Source: a virus
Virus record (IMG/VR): IMGVR_UViG_3300030419_007265
Span: 1-60,925 of that record
Strand: one strand, 5' to 3'
DNA length: 60,925 nucleotides
Below are positions 45,591 to 54,060 of the stretch, in pieces. Under the pieces are notes generated by a model. That model was given only the letters and a program-made list of their open reading frames with translations. It ran no database searches and was not told where the DNA came from. How positions within the stretch are numbered: the stretch's first letter is position 1; each line of letters begins with the position of its first letter. The position numbers and the translations under genes are program-made.

Positions 45591-46022
45591 ATGGAAGAAT
45601 TAGCCTCTTTAACAAATTTAATCAATAGCTCTAATATAGTGCAAGAGTTATCCAGCATGGGCACTGATGACGCAGAAGCAATCGCAAAAAATTTATTTTC
45701 TCAATACGGATGGATATTTGCAGCAGGAGTAGCAGTGATTTTAGCTAAAGACGTAATGATGAATTTTGCCAAAGGTATTTTGATTTTTTATGGCTCTCAT
45801 TTTAATAATGATGATATTATTTACATTAGTGGACGACAAGCCAGAATAGTAAGGGTTGGCTTGACCAGCACCACCTTTTATATGACAGACCGGAAAAGTA
45901 AGATGGTTGTACCCAACGAACAACTAAAAGAGTTAACAATAGAAAAAACGTTACCTCAAAATGGACAAGAACCTTATCTACCTAAAGGTAACGATCCAGA
46001 GTTCACGAAAAATAAAAAGTGA
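45591..46022 (+). CDS. Mini MscS-like membrane protein
   Basis: 143 residues: N-terminal amphipathic helix, one TM (WIFAAGVAVILAKDVMMNF, ~40-60), then the MscS beta-domain pattern (FAKGILIFYGSHFNNDDIIY, GRQARIVRVGLTSTTFYM, then VVPNEQLKELTIEK), i.e. the GD-I / V-x-x-Ig / (V/I)PN motifs of small-conductance mechanosensitive channels. Full-length MscS has three TM helices plus a large cytoplasmic vestibule; here only the pore-lining TM3-like helix and the beta domain remain. Could form a small pore or cap. The next gene starts at a GTG overlapping its stop by 4 nt. Confidence 0.7.
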   Translation: MEELASLTNLINSSNIVQELSSMGTDDAEAIAKNLFSQYGWIFAAGVAVILAKDVMMNFAKGILIFYGSHFNNDDIIYISGRQARIVRVGLTSTTFYMTDRKSKMVVPNEQLKELTIEKTLPQNGQEPYLPKGNDPEFTKNKK

Positions 46023-46318
46023 GCAAATCACAATTTAAAATAAAAATGAAAAGACAAAAGTTATTGCAAAAGCAACAAAGGCAAGCTGAGCAAAAAAAAC
46101 AAGAAAAAAGAAAGTTTAGAAATAAAATTATTTTAGCAATAATTATTATTGCATCTTCAGTGGCCCTCGCTTTCTTATTCGGAGAGAAAAAAGAAGCGAT
46201 CAAAGAAAAAATTGTAGAAAATATTGTGGAAAAAACTGTGGACTCTACTATAGATAAAGCTACTGAAAATATAAAAGAAAAAACAGTTGAAAAACTTACC
46301 GACTTAATTAATAATTAA
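46019..46318 (+). CDS. TM plus amphipathic helix protein (i-spanin-like candidate)
   Basis: 99 residues from GTG 46019, overlapping the previous stop (GTGA). Basic N-terminus, one TM (IILAIIIIASSVALAFLFG, ~36-54), then a periplasmic apolipoprotein-like repeat (IVENIVEKTVDSTIDKATEN...). N-in, C-out topology by the positive-inside rule. With the lipoprotein at 45385 it could form a two-component spanin; the mini-MscS between them is unusual for such a module. Confidence 0.6.
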   Translation: MSKSQFKIKMKRQKLLQKQQRQAEQKKQEKRKFRNKIILAIIIIASSVALAFLFGEKKEAIKEKIVENIVEKTVDSTIDKATENIKEKTVEKLTDLINN

Positions 46319-46322
46319 AAAA

Positions 46323-46514
46323 ATGTATAATTACTCATTTCATCGTCAAGAAGAAGACGAACCTACTGGCGCTACTGTAAGCGAAGACCTCCAAACTAAC
46401 TTGAGAGGACTCGACCCTACGTTGGATCAAGTATTAAGTGGCTTTGAAGTTTTTGTTCCTGCGTGCGGTTTTGACTTACAAGGCAGTGGCATAGGTTTAG
46501 TTCCTAAAGATTAA
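46323..46514 (+). CDS. Small hypothetical protein
   Basis: 63 residues, acidic (MYNYSFHRQEEDEPTGATVS...), ends FDLQGSGIGLVPKD. Last of the four-gene plus-strand operon, 4 nt after the TM-coil gene; its stop overlaps the opposite-strand gene 46511-46675 by 4 nt. No recognised domain. Confidence 0.5.
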   Translation: MYNYSFHRQEEDEPTGATVSEDLQTNLRGLDPTLDQVLSGFEVFVPACGFDLQGSGIGLVPKD

Positions 46515-46675
46515 ACCTGTAGCTTCTTAATCCTTTTATTATATTTTTCTGTGAGATGTAATATCTCTGTTACAATTTGATTGAAATCTTCATATTGCAA
46601 ACGGCTACTGCAATACATTAATTGAGATACTAGTTGAGCAGTTAACGCGGAAGTATCAGATTGTTTTCTATTCAT
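46511..46675 (-). CDS. Small hypothetical protein overlapping the 237-aa gene's stop
   Basis: 54 residues (MNRKQSDTSALTAQLVSQLM...YNKRIKKLQV), below usual ORF length cut-offs. Its ATG overlaps the stop codon of 46675-47388 (TAATG), a typical coupled start, and it fills the only gap in this stretch. Helical, no domain recognised. Confidence 0.6.
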   Translation of the reverse strand: MNRKQSDTSALTAQLVSQLMYCSSRLQYEDFNQIVTEILHLTEKYNKRIKKLQV

Positions 46676-47388
46676 TAAGCTGACGGGTATTCAGGAGGAT
46701 CTTCGTGGATCTCAGTGTCTTTTGTCTCTTGTTTGGAAGTGTCTTCTTCGGGGTAATGATTATAAAAAAAGTAAGGGCTATTTCCAAAAGATCTATCGAT
46801 ATCTTCTGAAGTCATCTCTGTATCATATATCTTCACTTTAGGCGGGTTATCCATAGAATAAGGAACAATGAAATCAGGGTTATGCCAGCGAAGTAAATTA
46901 TTAGGAGGTATGGCGTAATTTCCATCGTCCATTTCAAGAAAGTGATAACACTTTGAATCTTGATCATTAGCGTATCCAATATTGAGCTCATTAAGGTCCC
47001 CCTCATAATCATCAATAGTAAATACATACTTACCAGAACGCCATACTCTGTCGCGGCAGAATACGTCCACCCGACGATTTTGCAGAAAGCCGAATGTCGT
47101 AACTGCGATATCATTATCCTGACAATCCCACGTCTGTAATAAAGATAATCTTCTTTGTTCATCGTTACTCAACGGATCAAAGTCCTCTTTATGGCAAAAA
47201 GCGGATATAGGCATCTGCCAAAAAACAGCCCCAAAGCACGATTGAAAATGAAAGTGCATTGGCCGATTAATCATAGATTTTACACCAAAAATATATCCTT
47301 CGGTTAATCCTTCATCATTATTCCCAAAAATATATTTATTCCGAATAAAACACCCAATATAAGGTGTGTTAGCATTTAGTTGAGCCAT
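46675..47388 (-). CDS. Conserved-looking hypothetical protein next to carbamoyltransferase
   Basis: 237 residues, aromatic and Cys-rich N-terminal two thirds (MHFHFQSCFGAVFWQMPISA; LLQTWDCQDNDIAVTTFGFL), acidic disordered tail. I recall similar proteins beside carbamoyltransferase genes in marine phages but cannot name a family. TATAGTATAAG lies just before the start. Encoded 9 nt after the carbamoyltransferase stop on the same strand, so a joint role is likely. Confidence 0.55.
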   Translation of the reverse strand: MAQLNANTPYIGCFIRNKYIFGNNDEGLTEGYIFGVKSMINRPMHFHFQSCFGAVFWQMPISAFCHKEDFDPLSNDEQRRLSLLQTWDCQDNDIAVTTFGFLQNRRVDVFCRDRVWRSGKYVFTIDDYEGDLNELNIGYANDQDSKCYHFLEMDDGNYAIPPNNLLRWHNPDFIVPYSMDNPPKVKIYDTEMTSEDIDRSFGNSPYFFYNHYPEEDTSKQETKDTEIHEDPPEYPSA

Positions 47389-47397
47389 CTTCTTATA

Positions 47398-49098
47398 CTA
47401 TTTCCAAACCAGAATATCTTCTAATATTAAATAATCTAAATTAGATCGCAAAAATGTTTTAATGGCATCTTCAGCGCTATCTACCAACGGTTCCCCTTTT
47501 AAATTAAAGCTTGTGTTCAAAAAGACAGGGGTACCAGACAATTGCTCAAAATGACCTAAAGCATTATAAATTATTTTATTTTGTTCAGCATTAACAGATT
47601 GAGGTCTACATGTCCCATCAATATGAGTAACCGCAGGTATTCTCTTTTTCCATTCGTCCCTAACAGGCGCGGCTATTAGCATATATGGAGAAGGGTGCTT
47701 TAAATCCACTATTGTATTAAAATTATCTTCCTTTATAACAGGTGCTAATGGACGCCACAATTCTCTGTCTTTAATTTTGTTTACTTTATCTAAATTCGAT
47801 GCAATGGTAGGATTAGCTAAAATACTCCGGTGGCAAAGTGCCCGCGGCCCTATTTCGGCTTTACCTGCACAATAGCCTACAATTTTATTATTATGAATTA
47901 AAGTTGCTAACGTGCTCGCTACATCTACTTGTTTGTAACGAAGCTGAGAATATTGTTTGATAACCTCAACAGCACTCTTGCTCACAAAACTCGACCCCCA
48001 ATAAGCTGAGGGAAAATTTATTGCAGGGATATGCTTTTTCCATCCAGACTGCTCACTTGAACATAAAATAGCTGCACCTAAAGCCGTACCGCTATCATGA
48101 GCCGCAGGAGGTATAAATAAGTTATTTACAAAAGGCTCTTTGATTAATTGTCCATTTGCTGAACAATTTAAAGCTGTACCTCCTGACAAAGCAAAATCGC
48201 CACATCCGGTTTTTGAATAAAGAAGTGTAGCTGCTTCTAGCAATACCTCTTCTAAATACTGCTGTGCGGTTTTGGCTAAGTTAACGCTTTCCGTACATAG
48301 AATGTTTTCATGAATTTTTTGCTTGACTCCTTGCAGTTCTAACTTTGTAAGAAATGTTTCGACTTTGTTTTGATCAATTTGCCATAATCCACCTCGATTA
48401 ACAAAAATTATATCTCTAGGTAATAGGCTTTCATCGCATTGGCCGTAACACGCCAGACCCATTGTTTTCCCTTCTTGCTCATGAGGCTTAAAACCTAAAA
48501 ACTTAGTAATGTCTTCATAGAAACGACCTATCGAGCCTAAGTAAGTAAAGTACGCTTCTTCTCGCATCTTTCCATTTGAAAAATATCCTGCGCGTCCAGC
48601 GGTTGCCCCTCCATTCCCATCCATGGTAATATAATTACATTCTTTAAAAGGCGAACAACTTATGGAGCTAACGGCGTGACATTCGTGGTGATCATACCAA
48701 TGTAAATTTTGTATGGGAAATCCATATCTTATTGCCTCTTTAATAAGTTGAGCTTCGAGGTCGATATCCGCTAATTCGTAAAGTGCTGCGCCGAACTCGT
48801 CCGACTCCCATTCTAACTTATCCCACTCAAGATCTATGTTCTGCGCATAATCAGCGCCATGACATTTTTCCCATGTGTTTCGCGCTGTATCCCATCCAAT
48901 CGCTATCCTTCCAACGTCTTCTTTTTTAATTCCCGCAGCTTCTAAACAATAGTCAATTGAATGACGCGGAAAAGTTTTAAACGATTGCTTTATTCGGCTA
49001 AACCTCTCTTCTTCTGCAAAAGCAATGATTTCGTTATTTTTAAATAAGCATGCGGCTTGATTATAAGCCCCTAAAGTAGTTATCCCTAATATGTACAT
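47398..49098 (-). CDS. NodU/CmcH/TobZ-family carbamoyltransferase
   Basis: 566 residues, full family length. N-terminal YrdC-related/kinase-like part: MYILGITTLGAYNQAACLF, DHHECHAVSSI (metal-binding His set), DGNGGATAGRAG. C-terminal part: ALSGGTALNCSANGQL, PPAAHDSGTALGAA, the AEIGPRALCHRSILANP motif, ELWRPLAPVIKED and a SGTPVFLNTSFNLKGEP block. Family members transfer a carbamoyl group from carbamoyl phosphate to hydroxyl groups on sugars or antibiotics. In some phages homologues modify hydroxymethyl pyrimidines in DNA. The substrate here is open; nearby sugar-transfer genes favour a glycan. Confidence 0.93.
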   Translation of the reverse strand: MYILGITTLGAYNQAACLFKNNEIIAFAEEERFSRIKQSFKTFPRHSIDYCLEAAGIKKEDVGRIAIGWDTARNTWEKCHGADYAQNIDLEWDKLEWESDEFGAALYELADIDLEAQLIKEAIRYGFPIQNLHWYDHHECHAVSSISCSPFKECNYITMDGNGGATAGRAGYFSNGKMREEAYFTYLGSIGRFYEDITKFLGFKPHEQEGKTMGLACYGQCDESLLPRDIIFVNRGGLWQIDQNKVETFLTKLELQGVKQKIHENILCTESVNLAKTAQQYLEEVLLEAATLLYSKTGCGDFALSGGTALNCSANGQLIKEPFVNNLFIPPAAHDSGTALGAAILCSSEQSGWKKHIPAINFPSAYWGSSFVSKSAVEVIKQYSQLRYKQVDVASTLATLIHNNKIVGYCAGKAEIGPRALCHRSILANPTIASNLDKVNKIKDRELWRPLAPVIKEDNFNTIVDLKHPSPYMLIAAPVRDEWKKRIPAVTHIDGTCRPQSVNAEQNKIIYNALGHFEQLSGTPVFLNTSFNLKGEPLVDSAEDAIKTFLRSNLDYLILEDILVWK

Positions 49099-49166
49099 AT
49101 TTTGCCGTCGAACAAAAATAGTAATTTACCAGTTTAAAAAGTCTACCTTTTTATGACTATCTTTAC

Positions 49167-49985
49167 ATGGATTTTAGATGGGAAAATGGACGCATACGTT
49201 TTGGAGAACGCCCTAAAGCTTTTATTTTCTATACCGGGCTTTCTTATTTTCCTAATTTTTTTCATTGCGAAACAGGATGGAACTTTGACCTTGACATGGA
49301 ATTTGGTTATCAAAATCACATGCAATACCTTCATCAACCTTTATCTAATATGGGTTATGATGTCGGATGTGCCATTATTACCAATAAAGAAAATAATCCT
49401 AAATATAAAAGATACCTTCAACTATACAATGCTTTTGACATGAATTACAATGGGGATGTCAATGATTTTGAGATTGAGAGTATGGTTAATTACTTCAAGG
49501 TTCGCTATGAACGATTCGGTGCTTTTTCTTTTGGTTACCCTATTCAGGGGTTCCGCTTTTTAACTATTCAAGATCCAATCCCAATGGCCGACATTTATGT
49601 ATTTATTAGATGTGACCTAATTTTAAAAAAACCTCTTAATGAAATTAATATTGACTACGATAAAATAAATTACCTATGGAAAGAAGAAGGAATACATCGT
49701 CGATCACAAGAAGGAATAGCTAGCCCCAACCATCCTAATTCAGGCTGGAGCCAACACCATCGGGTATGTGGAAATATGTTACATGTAGTTAATAAAAAAT
49801 ATATCAAATCTTTCTTAACTCATTTTTGGCTTGAACACTGCTCTATGCACGCTATGCTAAAAGACTGCGACTCAGTTACTTTGCAAGATTTTCATATTGT
49901 ATGCGGTGACGAAATGTATGATTCTTGCACCGAAAGGGAATCAAATCCCATTTTTACTCACTCAAGAAAAAAGGTAGAAAACTAA
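49167..49985 (+). CDS. Putative glycosyltransferase-like protein
   Basis: 272 residues from ATG 49167 (MDFRWENGRIRFGERPKAF). Rossmann-like beginning (AFIFYTGLSYFPNFFHCETG), a VFIRCDLILKKPLNEINIDYDK segment resembling the 'R-D-hhhK-P' motif of phage capsular/glycan transferases, and a C-terminal His-Cys-rich part. An overlapping ORF at 49153 in another frame is a shadow. Divergent from the carbamoyltransferase. Family assignment tentative. Confidence 0.5.
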   Translation: MDFRWENGRIRFGERPKAFIFYTGLSYFPNFFHCETGWNFDLDMEFGYQNHMQYLHQPLSNMGYDVGCAIITNKENNPKYKRYLQLYNAFDMNYNGDVNDFEIESMVNYFKVRYERFGAFSFGYPIQGFRFLTIQDPIPMADIYVFIRCDLILKKPLNEINIDYDKINYLWKEEGIHRRSQEGIASPNHPNSGWSQHHRVCGNMLHVVNKKYIKSFLTHFWLEHCSMHAMLKDCDSVTLQDFHIVCGDEMYDSCTERESNPIFTHSRKKVEN

Positions 49986-50005
49986 AAAAAAGAGTGTAAT
50001 TTTAC

Positions 50006-50034
50006 TTGACATAACGTCTTTCACCTCACATAAT
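50006..50034 (+). promoter_or_regulatory. Sigma70-type promoter for the outer-membrane barrel gene
   Basis: TTGACA, 17 nt, CATAAT, ending 15 nt before the ATG at 50050. A late-type GTGTAAT box at 49994 lies directly upstream, so this gene may be transcribed at both stages. Confidence 0.65.
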
Positions 50035-50049
50035 CTTTTTTTACATTAT

Positions 50050-50772
50050 ATGAAGAAATTGTTTCTTACTATGTTAATTGTTGGTTCTTGTGCGTTAACT
50101 AACGCTCAAGAAGTGGCTTCTCCGGAGCCCTCTGTAACGGCTGTCGCAGGATATGCTGACGAAATTTATATTCGCGGTTTATCATACGGTGGCGACGGTA
50201 TCCTTGCTGGAGCAAATATCAAGATCCCTACTAAGTGGGCCGATCTTCATGCTGGAGGCTACCATCTTCTTGCTTCGGAAGAAGACACTCAATCTCATTT
50301 TTCAGCAGCAGCCAAAAGAAGCTGGACTGTTGGTGGGATCGGGCTCTCCACTTCCGCTGGTATTAGTAGTCATCAAATTAACAATCCTGCGGTTGATAGT
50401 ACTGCAGCAGTTAGTTTAACCCTTGGTCTCGAAGATGATCCAACTGGCATTTCTACATGGCTTAATCCTACGCTTTCCTTATGGAAGGATGTTGATTATG
50501 GATTTACAGGTACCACGTGGGGCGTAAGTCACACATGGGAAACCACAGCTTTAGGTAAAGACTGGAGCTTAACTCCTGCTGCCAAGTTAGGTATTGGTGA
50601 CGATTACGATTATGAGCAAGTTTCACTTAAAGTTTCTACTGATGTAGATGTATTCGGACTCTCTCTTGAGCCGACCCTTAAGTTGACTTGGCTAGATAAC
50701 GATATTGACATTCCTGCCCTGCAGGCAGATAGTCAAACCGCCGTTTGGTTTGGTTTTACTTACAAGTTGTAA
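50050..50772 (+). CDS. Outer-membrane beta-barrel protein with signal peptide
   Basis: 240 residues. Signal peptide MKKLFLTMLIVGSCALTNAQ, then alternating strand pattern with aromatic girdles (DIPTKWADLHAGGYHLLA-type turns, TTWGVSHTWETTALGKDW, SLEPTLKLTWLDNDI), ending AVWFGFTYKL. The size suggests 8-12 strands. Host-type porin or 'OmpW/TorF'-like; exact family not recognised. Own sigma70-type promoter and a strong downstream terminator make it a stand-alone moron-like unit. Likely changes the host surface during infection, e.g. receptor masking. Confidence 0.7.
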   Translation: MKKLFLTMLIVGSCALTNAQEVASPEPSVTAVAGYADEIYIRGLSYGGDGILAGANIKIPTKWADLHAGGYHLLASEEDTQSHFSAAAKRSWTVGGIGLSTSAGISSHQINNPAVDSTAAVSLTLGLEDDPTGISTWLNPTLSLWKDVDYGFTGTTWGVSHTWETTALGKDWSLTPAAKLGIGDDYDYEQVSLKVSTDVDVFGLSLEPTLKLTWLDNDIDIPALQADSQTAVWFGFTYKL

Positions 50773-50794
50773 AGTTCATTCTAACAAGCACTTC

Positions 50795-50829
50795 AAATCC
50801 TCAGGTAATAAAACCTGAGGATTTTTTTT
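50795..50829 (+). terminator. Intrinsic terminator after the outer-membrane barrel gene
   Basis: AAATCCTCAGG-TAATAAAA-CCTGAGGATTTTTTTT. Perfect 7-bp core stem extended by AT pairs, then eight Ts. Confidence 0.95.
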
Positions 50830-50868
50830 GTAAATAGAATTTTTGCTAACTTAATCTATTATTTTACT

Positions 50869-51234
50869 ATGTCTTTAAGTGAATGTCGTTTTTGTGATCT
50901 AAGTCTCCACTCTATTCTGGAAACAAATGAACACGCAGCTTCTTTTTTAGACGCTTATCCTGTAACTAAATATCACAGTTTATTTATTCCTCGTCGACAC
51001 GTTTTGACTTATTTTGATTTAAATGATAAAGAACGTGAAAGTATTCATGAGCTTCTAATCATTCAGCGTGAAAATATTCTAAAGCAAGACCCAACTGTTA
51101 AAGGTTTTAATATTGGATGGAACTGTGGTAAGGAAGCTGGGCAAACAGTTTTTCATGCTCATTGTCATTTAATTCCACGGAGAGATGGTGATGATTATAA
51201 TGATAAAAGACGAAAAAATCAGCCATGGGTATAG
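50869..51234 (+). CDS. HIT-family nucleotide hydrolase/transferase
   Basis: 121 residues. HIT motif FHAHCHLIPRR with His96-x-His98-x-His100; the N-terminus has CRFC (C6/C9) and CDLSLHS, a variant of the zinc-binding C-x2-C of HIT proteins, and FLDAYPVTKYHSLFIPRRHV. HIT proteins cleave or transfer nucleotides on phosphate esters such as Ap4A. Follows the terminator, so starts a new unit. Could tune alarmone-type dinucleotides in the infected cell. Confidence 0.9.
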   Translation: MSLSECRFCDLSLHSILETNEHAASFLDAYPVTKYHSLFIPRRHVLTYFDLNDKERESIHELLIIQRENILKQDPTVKGFNIGWNCGKEAGQTVFHAHCHLIPRRDGDDYNDKRRKNQPWV

Positions 51235-51253
51235 TGGAAAATTCATTAATCAT

Positions 51254-51270
51254 GTGTATATATAATTAAT
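51254..51270 (+). promoter_or_regulatory. Late-type box before 51271-52083
   Basis: GTGTATATATAATTAAT ending at the ATG. Confidence 0.6.
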
Positions 51271-52083
51271 ATGGAAGTAGATTTCACTCACCGAATAATT
51301 CAAGCAAAAGAAGGTAAAACCTTGAATAAACCTTTCCGCACCCCAAAAGGTCCTAAAAAGTTTTCAGTATATGTTAAAAACGAAAAGGGGAATGTGGTAA
51401 AGGTTAATTTCGGCGATCCTAATATGGAAATCAAACGAGATGACCCTGATCGTCGCAAAAACTTTCGTGCTCGTCACAACTGCGCAAATCCGGGTCCTAA
51501 AACCAAAGCTCGCTATTGGAGTTGTAAAATGTGGGAGGCGGGAAAATCGGTAAGTGATTATACTAAAGGTTCGCATCCCGCAGATGAGTGGGACGGCGAA
51601 ACTGTTTTTGACTTAGACGAACTCATATCTATCAATCCTTCTCTTGCCTTTGTGGATGATCCTGACGAAGAAGAGGAAGAGGATTGCGGGTGTGGTAGTG
51701 GATGCGGCTGCGAAGCAGTTGCTTCTAGGCCCGGCCCCAAGTCGTCAGCACAAACTCCTGCCAAGCCAAGTGAAAGAAAAAAAGGCTCTAGTAAAAATAA
51801 ACCCGGCAGCGCCGGAAGCGGGGGAGGTAAAATCACCTTCTCTGAAAGCACAGTTAAATCTTTAAAAGAAAAAGTTAAAGAGCATAACGCTAAACATTCT
51901 AAAAAAGTTACTTTGGGGCAACTTAAAAAAGTATACAGAAGAGGGGCGGGAGCTTTTTCTTCTTCTCACAGACCGGGCATGAGTCGTGGAGGATGGGCTA
52001 TGGCAAGAGTTAATATGTTTTTAAAAATGAAAAGGGGCGGAAAAGTTAAAGATTCTTATCGAAAAGCTGATGGCGATATTTAG
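51271..52083 (+). CDS. Phage protein with two large-phage conserved domains
   Basis: 270 residues. Domain 1 (~25-95): KKFSVYVKNEKGNVVKVNFG ... RRKNFRARHNCANPGPKTKA ... RYWSCKMW, a motif set I recall from large marine phages. An acidic and Cys-rich linker (DEEEEEDCGCGSGCGCE). Domain 2 (~205-262): KKVTLGQLKKVYRRGAGAFS ... RPGMSRGGWAMARVNMFLKM, a second known phage domain of unknown function. The cysteines, conserved basic residues and location suggest a nucleic-acid-binding or structural role; not established. Late-type box GTGTATATATAATTAAT precedes the ATG. Confidence 0.75.
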   Translation: MEVDFTHRIIQAKEGKTLNKPFRTPKGPKKFSVYVKNEKGNVVKVNFGDPNMEIKRDDPDRRKNFRARHNCANPGPKTKARYWSCKMWEAGKSVSDYTKGSHPADEWDGETVFDLDELISINPSLAFVDDPDEEEEEDCGCGSGCGCEAVASRPGPKSSAQTPAKPSERKKGSSKNKPGSAGSGGGKITFSESTVKSLKEKVKEHNAKHSKKVTLGQLKKVYRRGAGAFSSSHRPGMSRGGWAMARVNMFLKMKRGGKVKDSYRKADGDI

Positions 52084-52762
52084 ATTATTTATTTTTTTAT
52101 TTTTAGCTTCTAGTATTTATGCTGAAAATCGTTATGAAATAATTCATAAAAGAAATGCTTTTGGGTTAGCTTCCAGCACACCTGCCCCTGCTTTACCTCC
52201 CGTAACTATTGTAATGCCACCTGTTGAAATTTATCTAACAGGAATTACAAAACATAGAAAGCCTAAAGCTCATTTAGTTATAAAAGGAAAAGGAATAGTA
52301 AAAAATAAATTTTTATCCTTGACTGAAGGGGAACAGAAAGATAATATCTCTGTTATCAAAATTTTAAAAAATTCTGTTATTATTAATAATGGAAGCAGCC
52401 AGCAGCAACTTAGCTTTAAGACTCATGGGCTGCCAACGGTAATAACCAAGGTACCTACTGTCAAAATAGCGGAGAAGGGCTCTAAAAGCTCTTCTAAGAG
52501 CGTTAAAGCTTCGCCCCCTACTCCACCTACCCCTAGGCCTCAAATCGTCCCTGTACCCTCTCGTAAGCCTCGTATAGACCCCCGCATACTTGAAAGAGGT
52601 TTAGAGTACATCAGTAAAATAGAAGATAAAGAAAAAAAAGAGTATATTCTTCAAAGATTAGAAAAACTTCAAAACGGACAAGAAAAGATAGATAATAAGA
52701 TTGATTCAAACGAAAGAAGAAGAAGATACGATGAATATAAAAGATCTCGTTCGCAAAAATAA
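52070..52762 (+). CDS. Exported protein with GspC/PilP-like domain
   Basis: 230 residues. Signal peptide MAIFRLFIFLFLASSIYAEN, then HKRNAFGLAS...(Pro-rich)...VEIYLTGITKHRKPKAHLVI, followed by a GEQKDNISVIKILKNSVIIN strand pattern: the layout of GspC/PilP homology regions as found in many Verrucomicrobial exported proteins. C-terminal Pro-rich then charged helical tail. The start overlaps the preceding stop region by 14 nt. A phage copy of a host secretion or envelope factor; function unknown. Confidence 0.6.
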   Translation: MAIFRLFIFLFLASSIYAENRYEIIHKRNAFGLASSTPAPALPPVTIVMPPVEIYLTGITKHRKPKAHLVIKGKGIVKNKFLSLTEGEQKDNISVIKILKNSVIINNGSSQQQLSFKTHGLPTVITKVPTVKIAEKGSKSSSKSVKASPPTPPTPRPQIVPVPSRKPRIDPRILERGLEYISKIEDKEKKEYILQRLEKLQNGQEKIDNKIDSNERRRRYDEYKRSRSQK

Positions 52763-52802
52763 AGAATTGACTTTTTGGCCAAATTTCCTAGTATAGCTAA
52801 TT

Positions 52803-53024
52803 ATGTCAGTTCATCTTAAAACAATGTTAGAATCCGCTAAGCGCGCGGCTTCCGCAGCTCAGGATGCAGCCAATGATTGCCAGAAGGCCGTAGAAGCAAG
52901 TCGCCGTGAAGCTGAAGAAATTTCCTCTTTAGCTAATGAAGCCTCCACCCAAGTAGTTCAAGCTCAAGAACGAGTAAAAACAATTGAAGCAAAAATAACG
53001 GCTACTTCAAACTCAGACGGTTGA
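52803..53024 (+). CDS. Small coiled-coil protein
   Basis: 73 residues, entirely helical heptads (LESAKRAASAAQDAANDCQK...AQERVKTIEAKI). No TM or signal. Its 3' end overlaps the oppositely oriented fucosyltransferase gene by 12 nt. Confidence 0.6.
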   Translation: MSVHLKTMLESAKRAASAAQDAANDCQKAVEASRREAEEISSLANEASTQVVQAQERVKTIEAKITATSNSDG

Positions 53025-54059
53025 AAGAACAGTATCCTTAAAGAATTTAAGGATAGCGTCAGGCTTAACCGATTCGGGAATAGTATTGTCAACAAAAAGA
53101 GGTTCATTTATATAGGATTGGTATCTCTCTTCATTCTGGTCAATTTGTTTTATATCTTCGATCATTTCGTCGATCGATTCATAATCAATTAGATTGATAA
53201 ATGCTTTTGTGTTGAAGTCGTTTGACACACTGGAGTGCCCCCAGTAAATAGGTACTGCTCCCGCGATTTTAGCATGAAAAAGTTTTTCGGTATGGTAGCC
53301 TTCCCGAATTTTATTTTCAAAACAAAAAATAAACCTATAGTCTTTAGAGATTTCTAATTTTCTTTTTTCCCACGGATAGAACCCGTTACCAAAATAATCT
53401 CCATATCCATCTACAGTTTTATAAGCGTTTAATTTTTCATACGCTTCTATACGATTACCTGTTGAATTATTAAAAAAACTTACACAAAATTTAGTTTTAG
53501 TAGTGTTTTTGTATTGATTATCATTTATATCAGATTCGCCTATCAAAAGAGCTGGCTCACCATAAGAAACATCATACCCTTGATATTGAGCATTATATGT
53601 AGCCTTGTTAAACCAATCAATCTGATACGCCCAATAGGGAAGCCTTTTGTGACGGGTATCGCTGGTTACATCATGAGTTAAAGCAAAGTCGCACTTTGAG
53701 TAATAATATTTTACTCTATCGCTATCTTCACTATCTCCAGTTAAATCACTTAGAGGATCACTAACATATGTTGTTTGGGACCCTGCAGTTGTACGAATGG
53801 AAACAGAAGGAGGATAAGAAGTCTCTTGATCTAACTTAGCAGGGATACCTTCCATTGTATAAAAAACTCTTTTTGTGATTTTGTCTTTATACTTAAGTCT
53901 TTCTTGATTTTGATAAGGGTCGCATGATAAAAATAATATATCCGGATTTTCTTCGTCCAGTTCTACATCGTAAGCAGTTTTCAGTAGATGATAAAAGTAA
54001 TTGTTATCATAATAAAACTGAGGCCAAAAATCTGCAAACCATAATTTTAATTTTGACAT
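53013..54059 (-). CDS. GT10-family fucosyltransferase
   Basis: 348 residues. Family GT10 (alpha-1,3/1,4-fucosyltransferase) signature: KFCVSFFNNSTGNRIEAYEK, then YRFIFCFENKIREGYHTEK and HAKIAGAVPIYWG, the donor (GDP-fucose) binding motif. N-terminal acceptor part with DILFLSCDPY. Soluble, no TM. With the carbamoyltransferase and 49167-49985 it makes a scattered sugar-modification set that may alter host LPS or virion glycans. Confidence 0.9.
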   Translation of the reverse strand: MSKLKLWFADFWPQFYYDNNYFYHLLKTAYDVELDEENPDILFLSCDPYQNQERLKYKDKITKRVFYTMEGIPAKLDQETSYPPSVSIRTTAGSQTTYVSDPLSDLTGDSEDSDRVKYYYSKCDFALTHDVTSDTRHKRLPYWAYQIDWFNKATYNAQYQGYDVSYGEPALLIGESDINDNQYKNTTKTKFCVSFFNNSTGNRIEAYEKLNAYKTVDGYGDYFGNGFYPWEKRKLEISKDYRFIFCFENKIREGYHTEKLFHAKIAGAVPIYWGHSSVSNDFNTKAFINLIDYESIDEMIEDIKQIDQNEERYQSYINEPLFVDNTIPESVKPDAILKFFKDTVLSTV

Positions 54060-54060
54060 T

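Noticed and set aside
49153-49443. 96-aa plus-strand ORF
   Set aside because: Overlaps the 272-aa glycosyltransferase-like gene in another frame and is only a hydrophobic shadow.
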